Part shown: in pieces, positions 55,539-64,000 of the stretch
Layout: each line of letters starts with the position of its first letter
Numbering within the stretch: position 1 is the first letter of the stretch
NCBI GenBank assembly: GCA_001898485.1
Contig: MKTY01000010.1
Coordinates: 1 to 64,000 of the forward strand
Direction: 5' to 3'
From: Sphingobacteriales bacterium 46-32
GTDB lineage: Bacteria > Bacteroidota > Bacteroidia > Chitinophagales > Chitinophagaceae
Length of the DNA: 64,000 bases
Made by a program: the position numbers and the translations under genes
Notes under the pieces: generated by a model
Database searches by the model: none
The model's input: the letters and a program-made list of their open reading frames with translations, nothing else
What the model was told of the DNA's origin: nothing

Positions 55539-56966
55539 TTATATTTTTATCAGCCGTATGGCCAGAGGAATAAACAATAATATGGACAGGCCACACCAAA
55601 ACGTAATAGAAAATAATGACCATTGGTGAAACCGGATGACCTCTTTCAGGGAAGGCGGCTGATAGGTGAAGTCTTTCATACGTTTAAAAAAATCAGGCCC
55701 TACAGTATAGTTGTACGACAAATAAGCCGATCCGCTGTTGGCAAGATCGAGGTTTAAGGTGCGTACAAATTCATCGCGATAGGATTTGGCCTGATGATGA
55801 AAGTACAGGTGATGAAAATAATCACTGCCTGCCATACCCATTGATAGCTGCTGCATAGCCTGAAAGGGATTCAGTATACTCCATTGTTCGAGCCGGGTCT
55901 GCTGTTTTTTAATGAGTTGCTCTACCTGTCCGGCAAAACGGTCATAAACTTTCGAGTTGTAATCCTCGCCCATCTGCATGGCAAGTCCATCAAAATTGAC
56001 AGGCAGTTTGGTTACTGTATCAACACCATATTTTTTGAGCGTTTCCTGCATGAATTTTTTCCATCGTTCACTGGATGTGCCATCTTTGTTCATGCCCTGC
56101 TGATAGGCCTGACTCATGGTTCGGTTAAATTCATATCGGGAGGGCAGCGGATAAGCCGAGTCTATCCACCGGATGGTTGCTCTTGGCAGCAATACGGCCA
56201 GCAGTACCCAGATGCCCAGGCTGGTAGCGAGGGCCGTATTGGAAGAGCGGCTGATAGCCGATATACAGATGCCAATGACTGTAAATACAAAAAAGTAGAC
56301 GAGATAAGTAAGTGAGAAAAGGGTGAAACGTAGGAGAGAATCGGGTTGTATATCGGCTGCCATCAGCGGTGTGGAGAGCAGCAACAGGGCCGGCACAACC
56401 ACTGTCAATACGATCGCATATATACCTAATAGCTTTCCCCATACCAGGCGGGCAGGTCTGCCGCCCTGAATCATCAGTATTTTGAGCGTATTGCCTTCAC
56501 GTTCGCGCGTGATGCTGCTGAAGCTCAGCAGCAGGATCATTAAGGGCAGCAGCAACTGAAATACCGTGGCGACCGAAAGTTCGCCAAAGCGGAGGTTTGT
56601 ATCGGCGTGCTCCGCTTCAGAATGATTCACTTCGTGCTGTACGTGTGCTTCTACCCGGTATGTGTTGCCGAGATAGCTGTTTAGCCCATGATCATATACC
56701 TCCAGTACCGATGATGGTTTGAAAAGATAGGTGCCGAAGTGAGCCGCCGAATGCGGATTGGCTTCCTGTTCCTCCCATTCATGCCGAAACAGAGCCGTAG
56801 CTTTTTGTTTCTGAATATGGATTCCCTCTTGCCGTTGCCAGCCGGCAAAAGCAGCGAAAATGATCAGTAGCCAGGTAATACCGGCAAACAACCAGAGGAT
56901 CTTATTCCGTAATGCCTCCCGGTATTCTTTTTTGGCAATGGTTAAAATATTTCCTGTTTTTTTCAT
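55539..56966 (-). CDS. ABC-2 type permease (DUF3526-like), partner subunit
   Basis: 475 residues, same layout as its neighbour: helix near 23-43, first loop (to about 125), helices with LLPLMILLLSFSSI and a REGNTLKILMIQGG turn, second loop with a C-terminal helix. The ATG lies 8 bases after the stop of the TonB receptor frame. With the ATPase it forms one ABC exporter or retractor. Its link to the receptor suggests handling of the receptor's ligand. Confidence 0.9.
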   Translation of the reverse strand: MKKTGNILTIAKKEYREALRNKILWLFAGITWLLIIFAAFAGWQRQEGIHIQKQKATALFRHEWEEQEANPHSAAHFGTYLFKPSSVLEVYDHGLNSYLGNTYRVEAHVQHEVNHSEAEHADTNLRFGELSVATVFQLLLPLMILLLSFSSITREREGNTLKILMIQGGRPARLVWGKLLGIYAIVLTVVVPALLLLSTPLMAADIQPDSLLRFTLFSLTYLVYFFVFTVIGICISAISRSSNTALATSLGIWVLLAVLLPRATIRWIDSAYPLPSRYEFNRTMSQAYQQGMNKDGTSSERWKKFMQETLKKYGVDTVTKLPVNFDGLAMQMGEDYNSKVYDRFAGQVEQLIKKQQTRLEQWSILNPFQAMQQLSMGMAGSDYFHHLYFHHQAKSYRDEFVRTLNLDLANSGSAYLSYNYTVGPDFFKRMKDFTYQPPSLKEVIRFHQWSLFSITFWCGLSILLFIPLAIRLIKI

Positions 56967-56974
56967 GATTACGA

Positions 56975-59334
56975 TTAACGAAATGAATAACTGAACGTGA
57001 CCTGGTAGTTGCGGGGAGATCCGGGTGTGTAAGCGGAAGAAAGGCCGCTGAGCGCATACCTTTTGTCAAACAGGTTGCTGCCATTGACCTGGAGTGTGTA
57101 CTGTCTGAAACGATAGCCAAGTACAGCATCCATGATTGTGTAAGCGGGCATTTCCAGTACATTGGTGGCGGCTACTTTTTTGTTGCTGAAGTAGCGGCTA
57201 TCTACGTACTGAAAACCACTGCCGGCAAACAGTCCCTTCAAAACACCTTTGCGGAATGTATATTTTACCCAGCCATTGGCCGAGTTTTGCGGCGAGTTGG
57301 CAAACAACTGGCCAATGTCTTCGGGCTTCACACTTTCCGTAATCTTTGTCTTATTGTAATTGTAGTTGAAATTGATATAGACATTTTTCAGGATTGTACC
57401 ACTAACACCCATTTCTATCCCCCTGCTTCTGACTTCGCCGATGGCCTCGCGCCAGTAAGGAAATCCATCCCGTGGTACACTCTGCAGTACATTCTTTTTC
57501 GTACTCTGGTATACAGTAATGAAGGGGATTAATGAACCGTTGAAGAACTCACCTTTTACACCCAGTTCATATTCTTTGGACGTCTCAGGATCGAAAGGAC
57601 CTCCATATTCTGCAAAGTTGCCGTAGTGTGGCGAAAAGCCCTCGTTGTAGTTGAGATATACAGATAGGGGGTTTATCGGCTGGTATACGAGCCCGATTCG
57701 CGGAGATATATTTTCTGTTCGTTCTGGTTTTTCGTTATTTGTAATGGAGCCATCGGGGTTCACGGCTTTATAGCGACGGAAATAATTATTATAGCGCAGA
57801 CCAGCCAGCAGTTTCAGGTCTGTAAATATTTCAACCTGATCGAGGATATAGGCCCCCATTACGTTGTACGTAAATTTTTCCCAGGCAGAATTCAGATAAC
57901 GTGTCATACCGGTGGTATCATATTTGTCTTCGTGCCGGGGATTGAATACCGAAATCCTGCTGGCAGAATACTGTAGTATTCCTTCCGGGTAATAATTTTT
58001 GGAAAAGATGGCATCTCCGCCAAAGGAGAAGCTGTGTTTAACACCCCAGGTACGGGCCTTGCCTACTGCATATAGATTAATGGTCTTTTGAGGTGAGTTG
58101 ATCTGTTGCCAGGTATAAGCCCTGCTCACTGTATTATCAGAAGGCCGGATATATCCGGAAGCAGTGTATTGCTGCCTGTCTGCCCTGGATTCATTGAGGG
58201 CCAGCAGCAGCCCCAGTTTCCAGTTATCGGAGAAATGGTGTTCCATGATGGATTGCAGCTGATAATTGTTGCCCTTATACCGGCTGTCGGTACCCGGGTT
58301 GAAAGTGTAGGGAGCCAGGAAAATGCTGTCTTTATTATTCGTATTGTAGATGGGTACACGGGGCTGGTAGTTGTTGCTGGCATCATCGCTGATATACAGT
58401 CCATTGAGCTGCCAACTTGTTTTGGCACTGATCTCCCATTTGACAGATCCATAAATCTGCAGATTGCGGCGATCAAAATGATCTGTAAAACTGCCCCCAT
58501 TTTGGAAAGCGGCACCTGTTACGAAGTAGATATTTTTTTCTTATTAATGCTGCCCGAAACATCGGCCTGCAAACGTACCAGGTCAAATGTGCCGTAAGTA
58601 GCAGCGGCATTGACGCTGCTGTATTTTTTTGGTTGTTTGGTCACCAGGTTGATATTGCCGCCCATACCACCAGGTCCGAAGAGGATGGCATTGGGGCCAT
58701 GTATGACTTCTACTGCTTCGATATTGCCCAACAGTGCGATCTGACCTTCGGGATAAGGACTTCCTTTGATACCGTTGGTTGTAATGCCGGAGGCGGAAGA
58801 CGTATATCCGCGTGAAATGAATCCACCATAGTAGTCAGTAGATGTGATGCCGGCTACATTTCGGAAAACCTGATCCAGTTGAAAAGCTTGCTGATCATTG
58901 AGCAATGTGCGTTGTATAGTCTGCACGTTTTGCGGAAGGTCGCGCAGGGGAGTATTCATCCGCGTAATGGCACCGGCCGTGGTATTGCGGCGAATGCCGC
59001 GTACACTTACTTCCGTAAGTGTGGAAGTAACAATGTTGAGTTCGAGATTCAGCTCCACAGTTTTACCTGCAGCCAGGGTTAGCGCATGGCTTTTGGCACT
59101 ATAACCAACGCCTGAAGCCAGCAGCCGGTACGTACCTGCAGCCAGGTTAGTAAAAATAAAATCGCCATTATCGTCAGTTTGAGTGTGTTGACTACCAGGT
59201 TCCAACTGTATGGATATACCGGGCAGAGGCTGCTGGTCTGTGCCGGCAATATGCCCCCTGATTTTAGCAGTCTGAGCTGAAATGAAGGAGAATGTTAATA
59301 AACATATTGAGAGAATAATGAGCCTTGAAAACAT
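56975..59334 (-). pseudogene. TonB-dependent siderophore-type receptor, split by a one-base frameshift
   Basis: The first frame (59334-58519, 271 residues) has a signal peptide, carboxypeptidase-like domain (KIRGHIAGTDQQPLPGISI), plug domain and the start of the barrel, then hits a stop. The second (visible from 58246 but open back to the junction) holds the rest of the barrel to the terminal ...VTFSYSFR. The frames join in an A-tract of seven on the minus strand (58541-58535); with eight, reading runs on as NIYFVTGAAFQNGGSFTDHF. The plug order and ...LRDLPQNVQTIQ match siderophore receptors. A phase-variable tract, a real mutation or a sequencing error are all possible. Confidence 0.85.
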
Positions 59335-59466
59335 GACAGTAGTTATGATTAAGAAGTGATAGGGAAATAAGTTGTCGTGATCAGTACCCTGTTCCTGAAA
59401 GGAATAGCGTATGATCTCCTGTCAGCAGTTGCTGATGCGGATAATTGTGTAATAATAAGGCAGTAT

Positions 59467-59829
59467 TTACAGGCGGAAAGGTGGTCCTTTGTTTGAATAG
59501 CCACAGGTCTCGCTGACCGGTAGCATGCAGTAGAGTAGTGTTGTTGCTGACCGGAGATAACTAACCGGCGTTGTTATTTCATAATTGGTTATATGCAGCG
59601 ATGCAATGAAGGCCTGCTGATGCGAACATATTTTACAAACACCGGCCACATGATGCCGGCTCCATTGTAAACTGTTTTTCTTTTCAGTTGTCCGGCGATA
59701 GCTGTTTTTTTCTGCTGTTGTTCTGGCAGGATGGCCATGCCACATTAAGGAAGGTATGCACACAAGTCCATAGAGCAGCATCAGCGTTGCGGCAGCAAAA
59801 GATCGGTATGGGTGTGTTACAGGGGTCAT
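59467..59829 (-). CDS. Small membrane protein with CxxC and terminal KGPP motif
   Basis: 120 residues from the ATG at 59829, which overlaps the Fur gene stop as ATGA (coupled translation); the frame to 59862 is rejected. One hydrophobic helix (about 11-28), then His59-His60, C65-K-I-C68, His70 and a C-terminal NKGPP (113-117). Small proteins with one helix, a metal-type Cys/His set and a terminal R/K-x-PP recall DUF2946-like proteins found beside metal-related TonB receptors. Likely in the periplasm. Possibly a metal-binding accessory factor. Confidence 0.65.
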   Translation of the reverse strand: MTPVTHPYRSFAAATLMLLYGLVCIPSLMWHGHPARTTAEKNSYRRTTEKKNSLQWSRHHVAGVCKICSHQQAFIASLHITNYEITTPVSYLRSATTLLYCMLPVSETCGYSNKGPPFRL

Positions 59830-60278
59830 GAAACAGAATGAGGAGGATGCTGATGCTGGCATTTCTGACAGAATCCTTCCAGTACCAGGTACTGGCTTTT
59901 TACAAGGTGATGGCCTGGCAGATGATTGTGATTGATTTTTACCGTATCAGGTAAGAGCTCAGAATCTCCGCAACAGGCACAAATAAAAAAGGCTGCTCCG
60001 TTTTGATGGGCAAGACCCGGGCTGGCTTTAAGGATATAATGTGGTTTCCCCCGGGCATTGGGTACTATCAGGATCAGATTTTTCTCTACAAAAGCCTGCA
60101 ATGTTCTGTATACCGACACTCTGTCGAGTTTTATTGCAGATAATTTGCGGATCCGTGATATACTGATGGCTCCCGGACATTGCAGGAAAACTTTTAAAAC
60201 AGCGACTCTGTTTTGTGTTACATATACACCCAGCTCTTTGAGCATATGAATAATCGTATGATCATTTAAGGGATGCAT
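59826..60278 (-). CDS. Fur-family metalloregulator
   Basis: 150 residues: winged-helix domain (about 5-80; ISISRIRKLSAIKLDRVSVYRTLQAF) and a C-terminal dimerisation domain with two structural zinc pairs, C100xxC103 and C137xxC140, and a His-rich core (NHNHLPGHHL). Fur-type proteins repress metal uptake genes when the metal is abundant. The surrounding genes (COG0523 metallochaperone, TonB receptors) fit a Zur-like zinc regulator best; Fur (iron) cannot be excluded. Stop overlaps the next start. Confidence 0.9.
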   Translation of the reverse strand: MHPLNDHTIIHMLKELGVYVTQNRVAVLKVFLQCPGAISISRIRKLSAIKLDRVSVYRTLQAFVEKNLILIVPNARGKPHYILKASPGLAHQNGAAFFICACCGDSELLPDTVKINHNHLPGHHLVKSQYLVLEGFCQKCQHQHPPHSVS

Positions 60279-60295
60279 TGCTTAAATAAAGTATG

Positions 60296-60323
60296 GCAGG
60301 GATAGCATGAGATCTACCCCTGC
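60296..60323. other. Hairpin between lipoprotein and Fur genes
   Basis: GCAGGGATAG and CTACCCCTGC form a ten-position stem with one A/C mismatch around an eight-base loop. No T-run follows on the minus strand, so it is at most a weak attenuator or processing site. Confidence 0.25.
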
Positions 60324-60335
60324 GCATTTTACGGA

Positions 60336-60905
60336 TTACTGAACTTTTGTATTAAAAGTGACTTCTATATCGGTGCCTGATTTAGGACTGTCTATTGGAT
60401 CTGCGGCGGCTTTGCCCGGAGGATTGCCCGGATAGTGGCGCAAGGTTACTTTTATAGTACCAGTGGCAGTAGCAGTAGTCGTCCAGGTACTGGCCAGCCC
60501 CAAAGCTATACCGTTGCCATCCGTATTGAGATTGCTGACCGTGATGTTGCTGCCGGCAGAGGGCTGAAAATAGAAGCGATGGGCCGCAGCTTCTTCTGCG
60601 ATCTCCTCAGTAATATCCTCGGCAGGTGTTGTGGTCTCATTCAATACTTCAATAGCCACATCATAGCTTTTGGAAGGAGCCAGTACAATTTCATCGGTAG
60701 TGGGAGCTATACCGCCCGGACCATCCGGATCTCTGAACTGGTAAGTCAATGCTGTACCTCCTCCTGCCGGTGTAAACGTCAGTTTGAGTGTCGTGATCAC
60801 TTCTTCTTCGTTATCTTCTACTTCATCCTTGTCTTTGCTGCAGGCAGTGAGAAGAACTGCAGCCATAAATGCCGCGAACGCAATTTTTGTCAGTTGTGTT
60901 TTCAT
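60336..60905 (-). CDS. Lipoprotein partner of TonB receptor
   Basis: 189 residues with lipobox LLTAC (Cys22), an acidic spacer (KDKDEVEDNEEE) and a beta-rich domain with the pattern LKLTFTPAGGG...YQFRDPDGPGG...VEVLNETTTPAEDITEEI. I recall this pattern in lipoproteins placed beside metal-linked TonB receptors in Bacteroidota and sometimes labelled as periplasmic-binding-fold proteins. It lies 11 bases after the receptor gene and is certainly cotranscribed. It probably sits on the outer membrane and aids ligand capture. Confidence 0.8.
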   Translation of the reverse strand: MKTQLTKIAFAAFMAAVLLTACSKDKDEVEDNEEEVITTLKLTFTPAGGGTALTYQFRDPDGPGGIAPTTDEIVLAPSKSYDVAIEVLNETTTPAEDITEEIAEEAAAHRFYFQPSAGSNITVSNLNTDGNGIALGLASTWTTTATATGTIKVTLRHYPGNPPGKAAADPIDSPKSGTDIEVTFNTKVQ

Positions 60906-60916
60906 TTTATCTGATT

Positions 60917-63265
60917 TTAATGTTTGCTGATACTTTTGTCCCGCTGATTTTTTTCAATTGAAATCTTTAACCGAAAACTGATGTTGCGGCCCATTTCATC
61001 GGCGAAATAGCGCATACTGTTGAGGTAATCGCGGTAGCGGGTATTGAACAGATTACGTACGCCAATGCCCACGGTGACCGGTCTTTGGCTGACTGAAATG
61101 GTAGAGGACGCCTGCAGGTTGATCAGCTGATAAGCTGGTGGAGGTACTTTATAATCCTGACTGCCATTGCCGGCGTCCGGTACTCTTCTTTGCCGGTCGG
61201 TCCAGTTCCATTCCATTGATAAAGAATTGCCCGTGAAAGCACCTTTGTCGGCCAAAACATAGCTAATCTCACTACCAAGCTTGTTGGCTGGCATCAGGAT
61301 AAGCCAGTCACGGGCTATACGATTATAGCCATACAGGATGGCTATTTTGCCAGATAATCTGAACGGTCCTGCGGGATCCCAGTCAACTGATAAATCCATT
61401 CCTGAGAGTAGGGCATCCGTTTGCCGGTACTCCAGCAGCGGAAAAGCACCTGCAATGGTCAGTACCGGATTTTCGGGCATGGGCTGCTGATAAATAAAGT
61501 CGCGGATGAAGTTGGCGTACAACAACACTTCTGCATTGAGCTTGCCATCGTGGTTACGAAACTGTAATCCGGAATGAAGTGAAAGTGATTGTTCGGGTTT
61601 CAGCTCAATACTTCCTTTTTCATAGGTAGCAGTACCATGGTGTATGCCATCGCTGAGTAACTCGTTTACATAAGGAGCTCTTCTCGACAGGCTTATGCCC
61701 AGGTTAAATATCCAGGCAGCTGAAGCACGGAAATTGCTGTTGAAGGAGGCGGCAACAGTAGAGAAGTTGAAATTGTGATCAAGTGTGTCTCCATTATACT
61801 TGAGCCGTCTGGTATCGATGGTTTTATAATCATACCTGATACCGGCCTGTATATCCCATCTGTGACGGCTCCATTTTTCTATCCAGTAAGCACCATAGGT
61901 ATAGGTATTATAGTTGGGAATAAAATAACGCCCGCTGTAGTGATTGCGTTGCTGCACCAGCGATATACCCAGTGTGCCGGCGATGTTGTTTGTACGCGGA
62001 TGCTCCCAGTTAAGGTCTTCAGAAAAAGTATTGACGGAGAGGTCCAGTTGGGGCCGGCTATTGCTGCTGCTCCGTACAATATCATATTCCCTGCGGTGAT
62101 TGAATTGTCCGGCAAGCGACAGGTTAAATTTATGCGCACCTTTGAGCAGGACAGATTTTGACTTGACGAGTTGGTGGGTCACCTGTTGATAAGGCCGGCT
62201 AATACGATAGGAGTCCTGGCCCGTAAAAACAGGATCTGGCCTGCTGGTATTGATGGCATTTTGCAGATCGGTGATATTGCCGATATGTGAACCGGTAAAT
62301 ATGCCAAGGCTTGTCTCGAACCGGCTATAGAAGAGCTCCGTCCGGAACATTTTTTTCTGCCAGGCTGCTGTTGCTGAAAAATTTTTTTCTTCGGCGCCGG
62401 TATTGTTGAGCCGGTAGTCGGGGGTGGCCGCGTTGGCCGCCTTTCTGAAAGTACCCTGCAACCGGTAAGTAAACGCAGGTATCTTTTTCAGGGTTTGCTC
62501 CCAGATGCCTGAGAAGATCATTTGTCTGTTATTGGTAGCCCAGCCGGTATTGAACTCCGCATTATAGCCAGGTTCATTACGAAGTGAACGCGGCTCTACC
62601 AGTATTACACCGGCTATGGCATCGGAGCCATATTTCAATTCGTCCACACCTTTTATTACCGCCAGCTTTTCAGCGATGAAGGGATCGATTTCCGGCGCAT
62701 GTTCATTTCCCCATTGCTGCCCTTCCTGGCGTACGCCATTGTTGATAAGCAGTATCCGGCTGCTATGCAATCCGTGTATTACGGGTTTGGCAATGGTTGA
62801 GCCCGTTTGCAGCATGGTCACGCCATTTATCCTGCTTAGTGCTTCGGCCAGCGAACTTCCTCGTGTTTGCTCCATTTGCTGCCCGCTCAGTTCTTTTTTG
62901 AATCCGCTGTTTTCTCTTCCCTTCCGGCTTTCTACCACAACTGTGCCCAGTGTTTGCAGCGAGTGGGGCAGTCGCAGATCAATATGCTCATCACGATTGA
63001 GTTGTATGATTTTTATGACAGAATCGCAATTGACATGCGTAATGATAAGTGTATACCTGCCGGCACAAAGGGCTCCAAAGCGGAAATCGCCATTGCTGTC
63101 GGTTACGACCCTCGAATTGGTTTCGCGGATATAGACAGAGGCGGCGGCCAGTTTCTCTTTAAGGTCTGCATCCTCGATATGACCAGATAAAGAATAACGG
63201 CAGTTTTGTGCAAACAGTAAGGATGGCGCAACCAGTATGGTTGCCAGCAATAACAGATATTTCAC
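60917..63265 (-). CDS. TonB-dependent outer-membrane receptor
   Basis: 782 residues: signal peptide (KYLLLLATILVAPSLLFAQ), carboxypeptidase-like domain (about 22-105), plug (about 110-225, with LAEALSRINGVTML, KPVIHGLHSSRILLINNG and a GNEHAPEID segment) and a 22-strand barrel ending ...FRLKISIEKNQ. The His-containing plug loop and the adjoining Fur and COG0523 genes favour zinc (ZnuD-like) or another divalent metal. A hairpin lies 28 bases upstream of its ATG. Intact, unlike the second receptor at 57-59 kb. Confidence 0.92.
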   Translation of the reverse strand: MKYLLLLATILVAPSLLFAQNCRYSLSGHIEDADLKEKLAAASVYIRETNSRVVTDSNGDFRFGALCAGRYTLIITHVNCDSVIKIIQLNRDEHIDLRLPHSLQTLGTVVVESRKGRENSGFKKELSGQQMEQTRGSSLAEALSRINGVTMLQTGSTIAKPVIHGLHSSRILLINNGVRQEGQQWGNEHAPEIDPFIAEKLAVIKGVDELKYGSDAIAGVILVEPRSLRNEPGYNAEFNTGWATNNRQMIFSGIWEQTLKKIPAFTYRLQGTFRKAANAATPDYRLNNTGAEEKNFSATAAWQKKMFRTELFYSRFETSLGIFTGSHIGNITDLQNAINTSRPDPVFTGQDSYRISRPYQQVTHQLVKSKSVLLKGAHKFNLSLAGQFNHRREYDIVRSSSNSRPQLDLSVNTFSEDLNWEHPRTNNIAGTLGISLVQQRNHYSGRYFIPNYNTYTYGAYWIEKWSRHRWDIQAGIRYDYKTIDTRRLKYNGDTLDHNFNFSTVAASFNSNFRASAAWIFNLGISLSRRAPYVNELLSDGIHHGTATYEKGSIELKPEQSLSLHSGLQFRNHDGKLNAEVLLYANFIRDFIYQQPMPENPVLTIAGAFPLLEYRQTDALLSGMDLSVDWDPAGPFRLSGKIAILYGYNRIARDWLILMPANKLGSEISYVLADKGAFTGNSLSMEWNWTDRQRRVPDAGNGSQDYKVPPPAYQLINLQASSTISVSQRPVTVGIGVRNLFNTRYRDYLNSMRYFADEMGRNISFRLKISIEKNQRDKSISKH

Positions 63266-63293
63266 TTAGAAAAGAATTGAATAAACGCAACGA

Positions 63294-63313
63294 CAAAAGC
63301 CGGCTGGCTTTTG
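63294..63313. terminator. Terminator or attenuator upstream of TonB receptor gene
   Basis: CAAAAGCC-loop-GGCTTTTG: an 8-bp stem whose outer A/T pairs make the same shape work on both strands. It lies 15 bases after the stop of the small RGPP gene and 28 bases before the receptor ATG, so it could limit read-through into the receptor gene. Confidence 0.55.
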
Positions 63314-63327
63314 CATATCACAACGGT

Positions 63328-63666
63328 TTATCCAATGGCAGGTGGCCCACGCAGGCAATGATAGAAAATGGGCACTGCAAAAACTGCACTCTTCGTAACC
63401 TGATAGTGCCTGCTATGTGCGGGCAGGGGGGCAGGGACTGTGATCTCATCTTCCTGCGTAAAGGGAGATGTAGCTACCTGCATGTTCCAGTCGCAATTAA
63501 AAACAGGCTTGTTAACCTGCTGGTCTTTGCCTGTATGCAACTGCGAAAAACTGTCTTTGTGATCGGCCAGCATATCATGCCAGTAGCGTTTGGGAGTAAT
63601 GCCTACCACAAACATCAGCAGCAGAAAACTGCCCAGTATAGCACGTATGGTTTGGTTTTTTCGCAA
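63328..63666 (-). CDS. Small membrane protein with terminal RGPP motif
   Basis: 112 residues with one hydrophobic helix (about 9-23), a mature segment with HDMLADHKDSF, a lone Cys58 (FNCDWNM) and the C-terminal LRGPP (105-109). No ATG is available, so the start is probably the TTG at 63666. The pattern of one N-terminal helix, His/Cys residues and a final RGPP is shared with the small gene after Fur. I recall similar small proteins upstream of TonB receptors in related genomes. Function unknown. Confidence 0.65.
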   Translation of the reverse strand: MRKNQTIRAILGSFLLLMFVVGITPKRYWHDMLADHKDSFSQLHTGKDQQVNKPVFNCDWNMQVATSPFTQEDEITVPAPLPAHSRHYQVTKSAVFAVPIFYHCLRGPPAIG

Positions 63667-63781
63667 ATTGAAAAATGCAACGTGGTCGCAATTTAGGGGA
63701 TTTCTGTAAACCCGAAGAAAATTATTTTACGGATGGTTGATGCCGAACGATGAGTTTCCGGCTGTGTTGCCGGGTAGAACA

Positions 63782-64000
63782 TCATCCCGGAAAACGGTCT
63801 TTTACTGCCTTGCCTGCCATAAGTTCATCATATTCAGCTGCCGTGCAAAGGCATTCTTCCAGTTCGCGATAAATGGCACCTTTATCCATATTCTGGCCAA
63901 TAAGCACCAGTTCAATATGCCGGTCGCCATATTTTTTATCCCATTTCTTTTCGATTTCCTGTTGGTGATCTACAAAGGATGCATAGCGGATGCGTTCCTG
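63782..64000 (-). CDS. COG0523 (CobW/ZigA-like) metallochaperone, C-terminal fragment
   Basis: 72 codons entering from the right edge and ending at a TGA at 63784-63782. EKKWDKKYGDRHIELVLIGQ and MDKGAIYRELEECL match the C-terminal CobW_C region of COG0523 G3E GTPases, which deliver zinc to client proteins under zinc limitation. The GTPase part lies outside the window. Same direction as the metal island to its left. Too little is visible to exclude a nitrile-hydratase activator relative. Confidence 0.8.
   Translation of the reverse strand, partial: QERIRYASFVDHQQEIEKKWDKKYGDRHIELVLIGQNMDKGAIYRELEECLCTAAEYDELMAGKAVKDRFPG

Noticed and set aside
58126-58515. 129-codon minus-strand frame inside the TonB gene
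   Set aside because: It is a shadow frame over the barrel of the frameshifted receptor; the in-register frame gives receptor-like sequence over the same bases.

Overview
The window looks like a chromosomal segment of a Bacteroidota bacterium, most likely of the Chitinophagaceae. The grounds are a full hybrid two-component sensor (beta-propeller, Y_Y_Y, kinase, receiver, AraC), a LytS/LytR-type pair, TonB receptors that start with a carboxypeptidase-like domain, DUF3526-type ABC permeases beside a TonB receptor, large FtsX permeases with no ATPase next to them, few Shine-Dalgarno sites, and one good TTG-N20-TAnnTTTG promoter. No family was confirmed by a database search.

Bases 1-7 kb are an A+T-richer accessory stretch. 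It holds the edge of an IS3-family transposase, small orphan genes (DUF3024, DUF1877/YfbM, unknown membrane proteins), a SWIM zinc-finger protein and a macro-domain gene. Two of these genes carry one-base shifts in homopolymers. Bases 7-15 kb hold a translationally coupled S41 peptidase-LytS-LytR operon, a divergent second S41 peptidase, and a pair made of a zinc-ribbon/TPR membrane protein and a HExxH membrane protease. Bases 15-23 kb hold a small PepSY-like secreted protein, the hybrid sensor-regulator, and an amidohydrolase fused to an NTF2-like domain.

Bases 22.8-25.9 kb are the most distinctive locus: BlaI-type repressor, BlaR1-type M56 metallopeptidase, and a secreted protein. The M56 protein ends in 13 seven-residue repeats and the secreted protein contains 16 of the same type. 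A near-perfect palindrome lies just upstream of the repressor. Bases 26-35.5 kb contain a GH20 hexosaminidase and a complete RND efflux operon; 35.6-43.5 kb a GT39 membrane glycosyltransferase, a small membrane protein and a three-gene PAS/receiver signalling operon; 43.9-53.3 kb a membrane-anchored AraC regulator with an S41 peptidase, three small unknown proteins, an FtsX permease and an MscS-like channel.

Bases 53.4-64 kb, all on the minus strand, look like a metal-homeostasis island. In transcription order they encode the C-terminus of a COG0523 (CobW/ZigA-like) metallochaperone, a small membrane protein ending in RGPP, a TonB receptor, a lipoprotein, a Fur-family regulator with two CxxC pairs, a second small protein ending in KGPP, a siderophore-type TonB receptor split by a one-base shift in a poly-A tract, two ABC-2 permeases and their ATPase. 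Zinc is the best guess for the first half. No rRNA, tRNA or CRISPR array was found.
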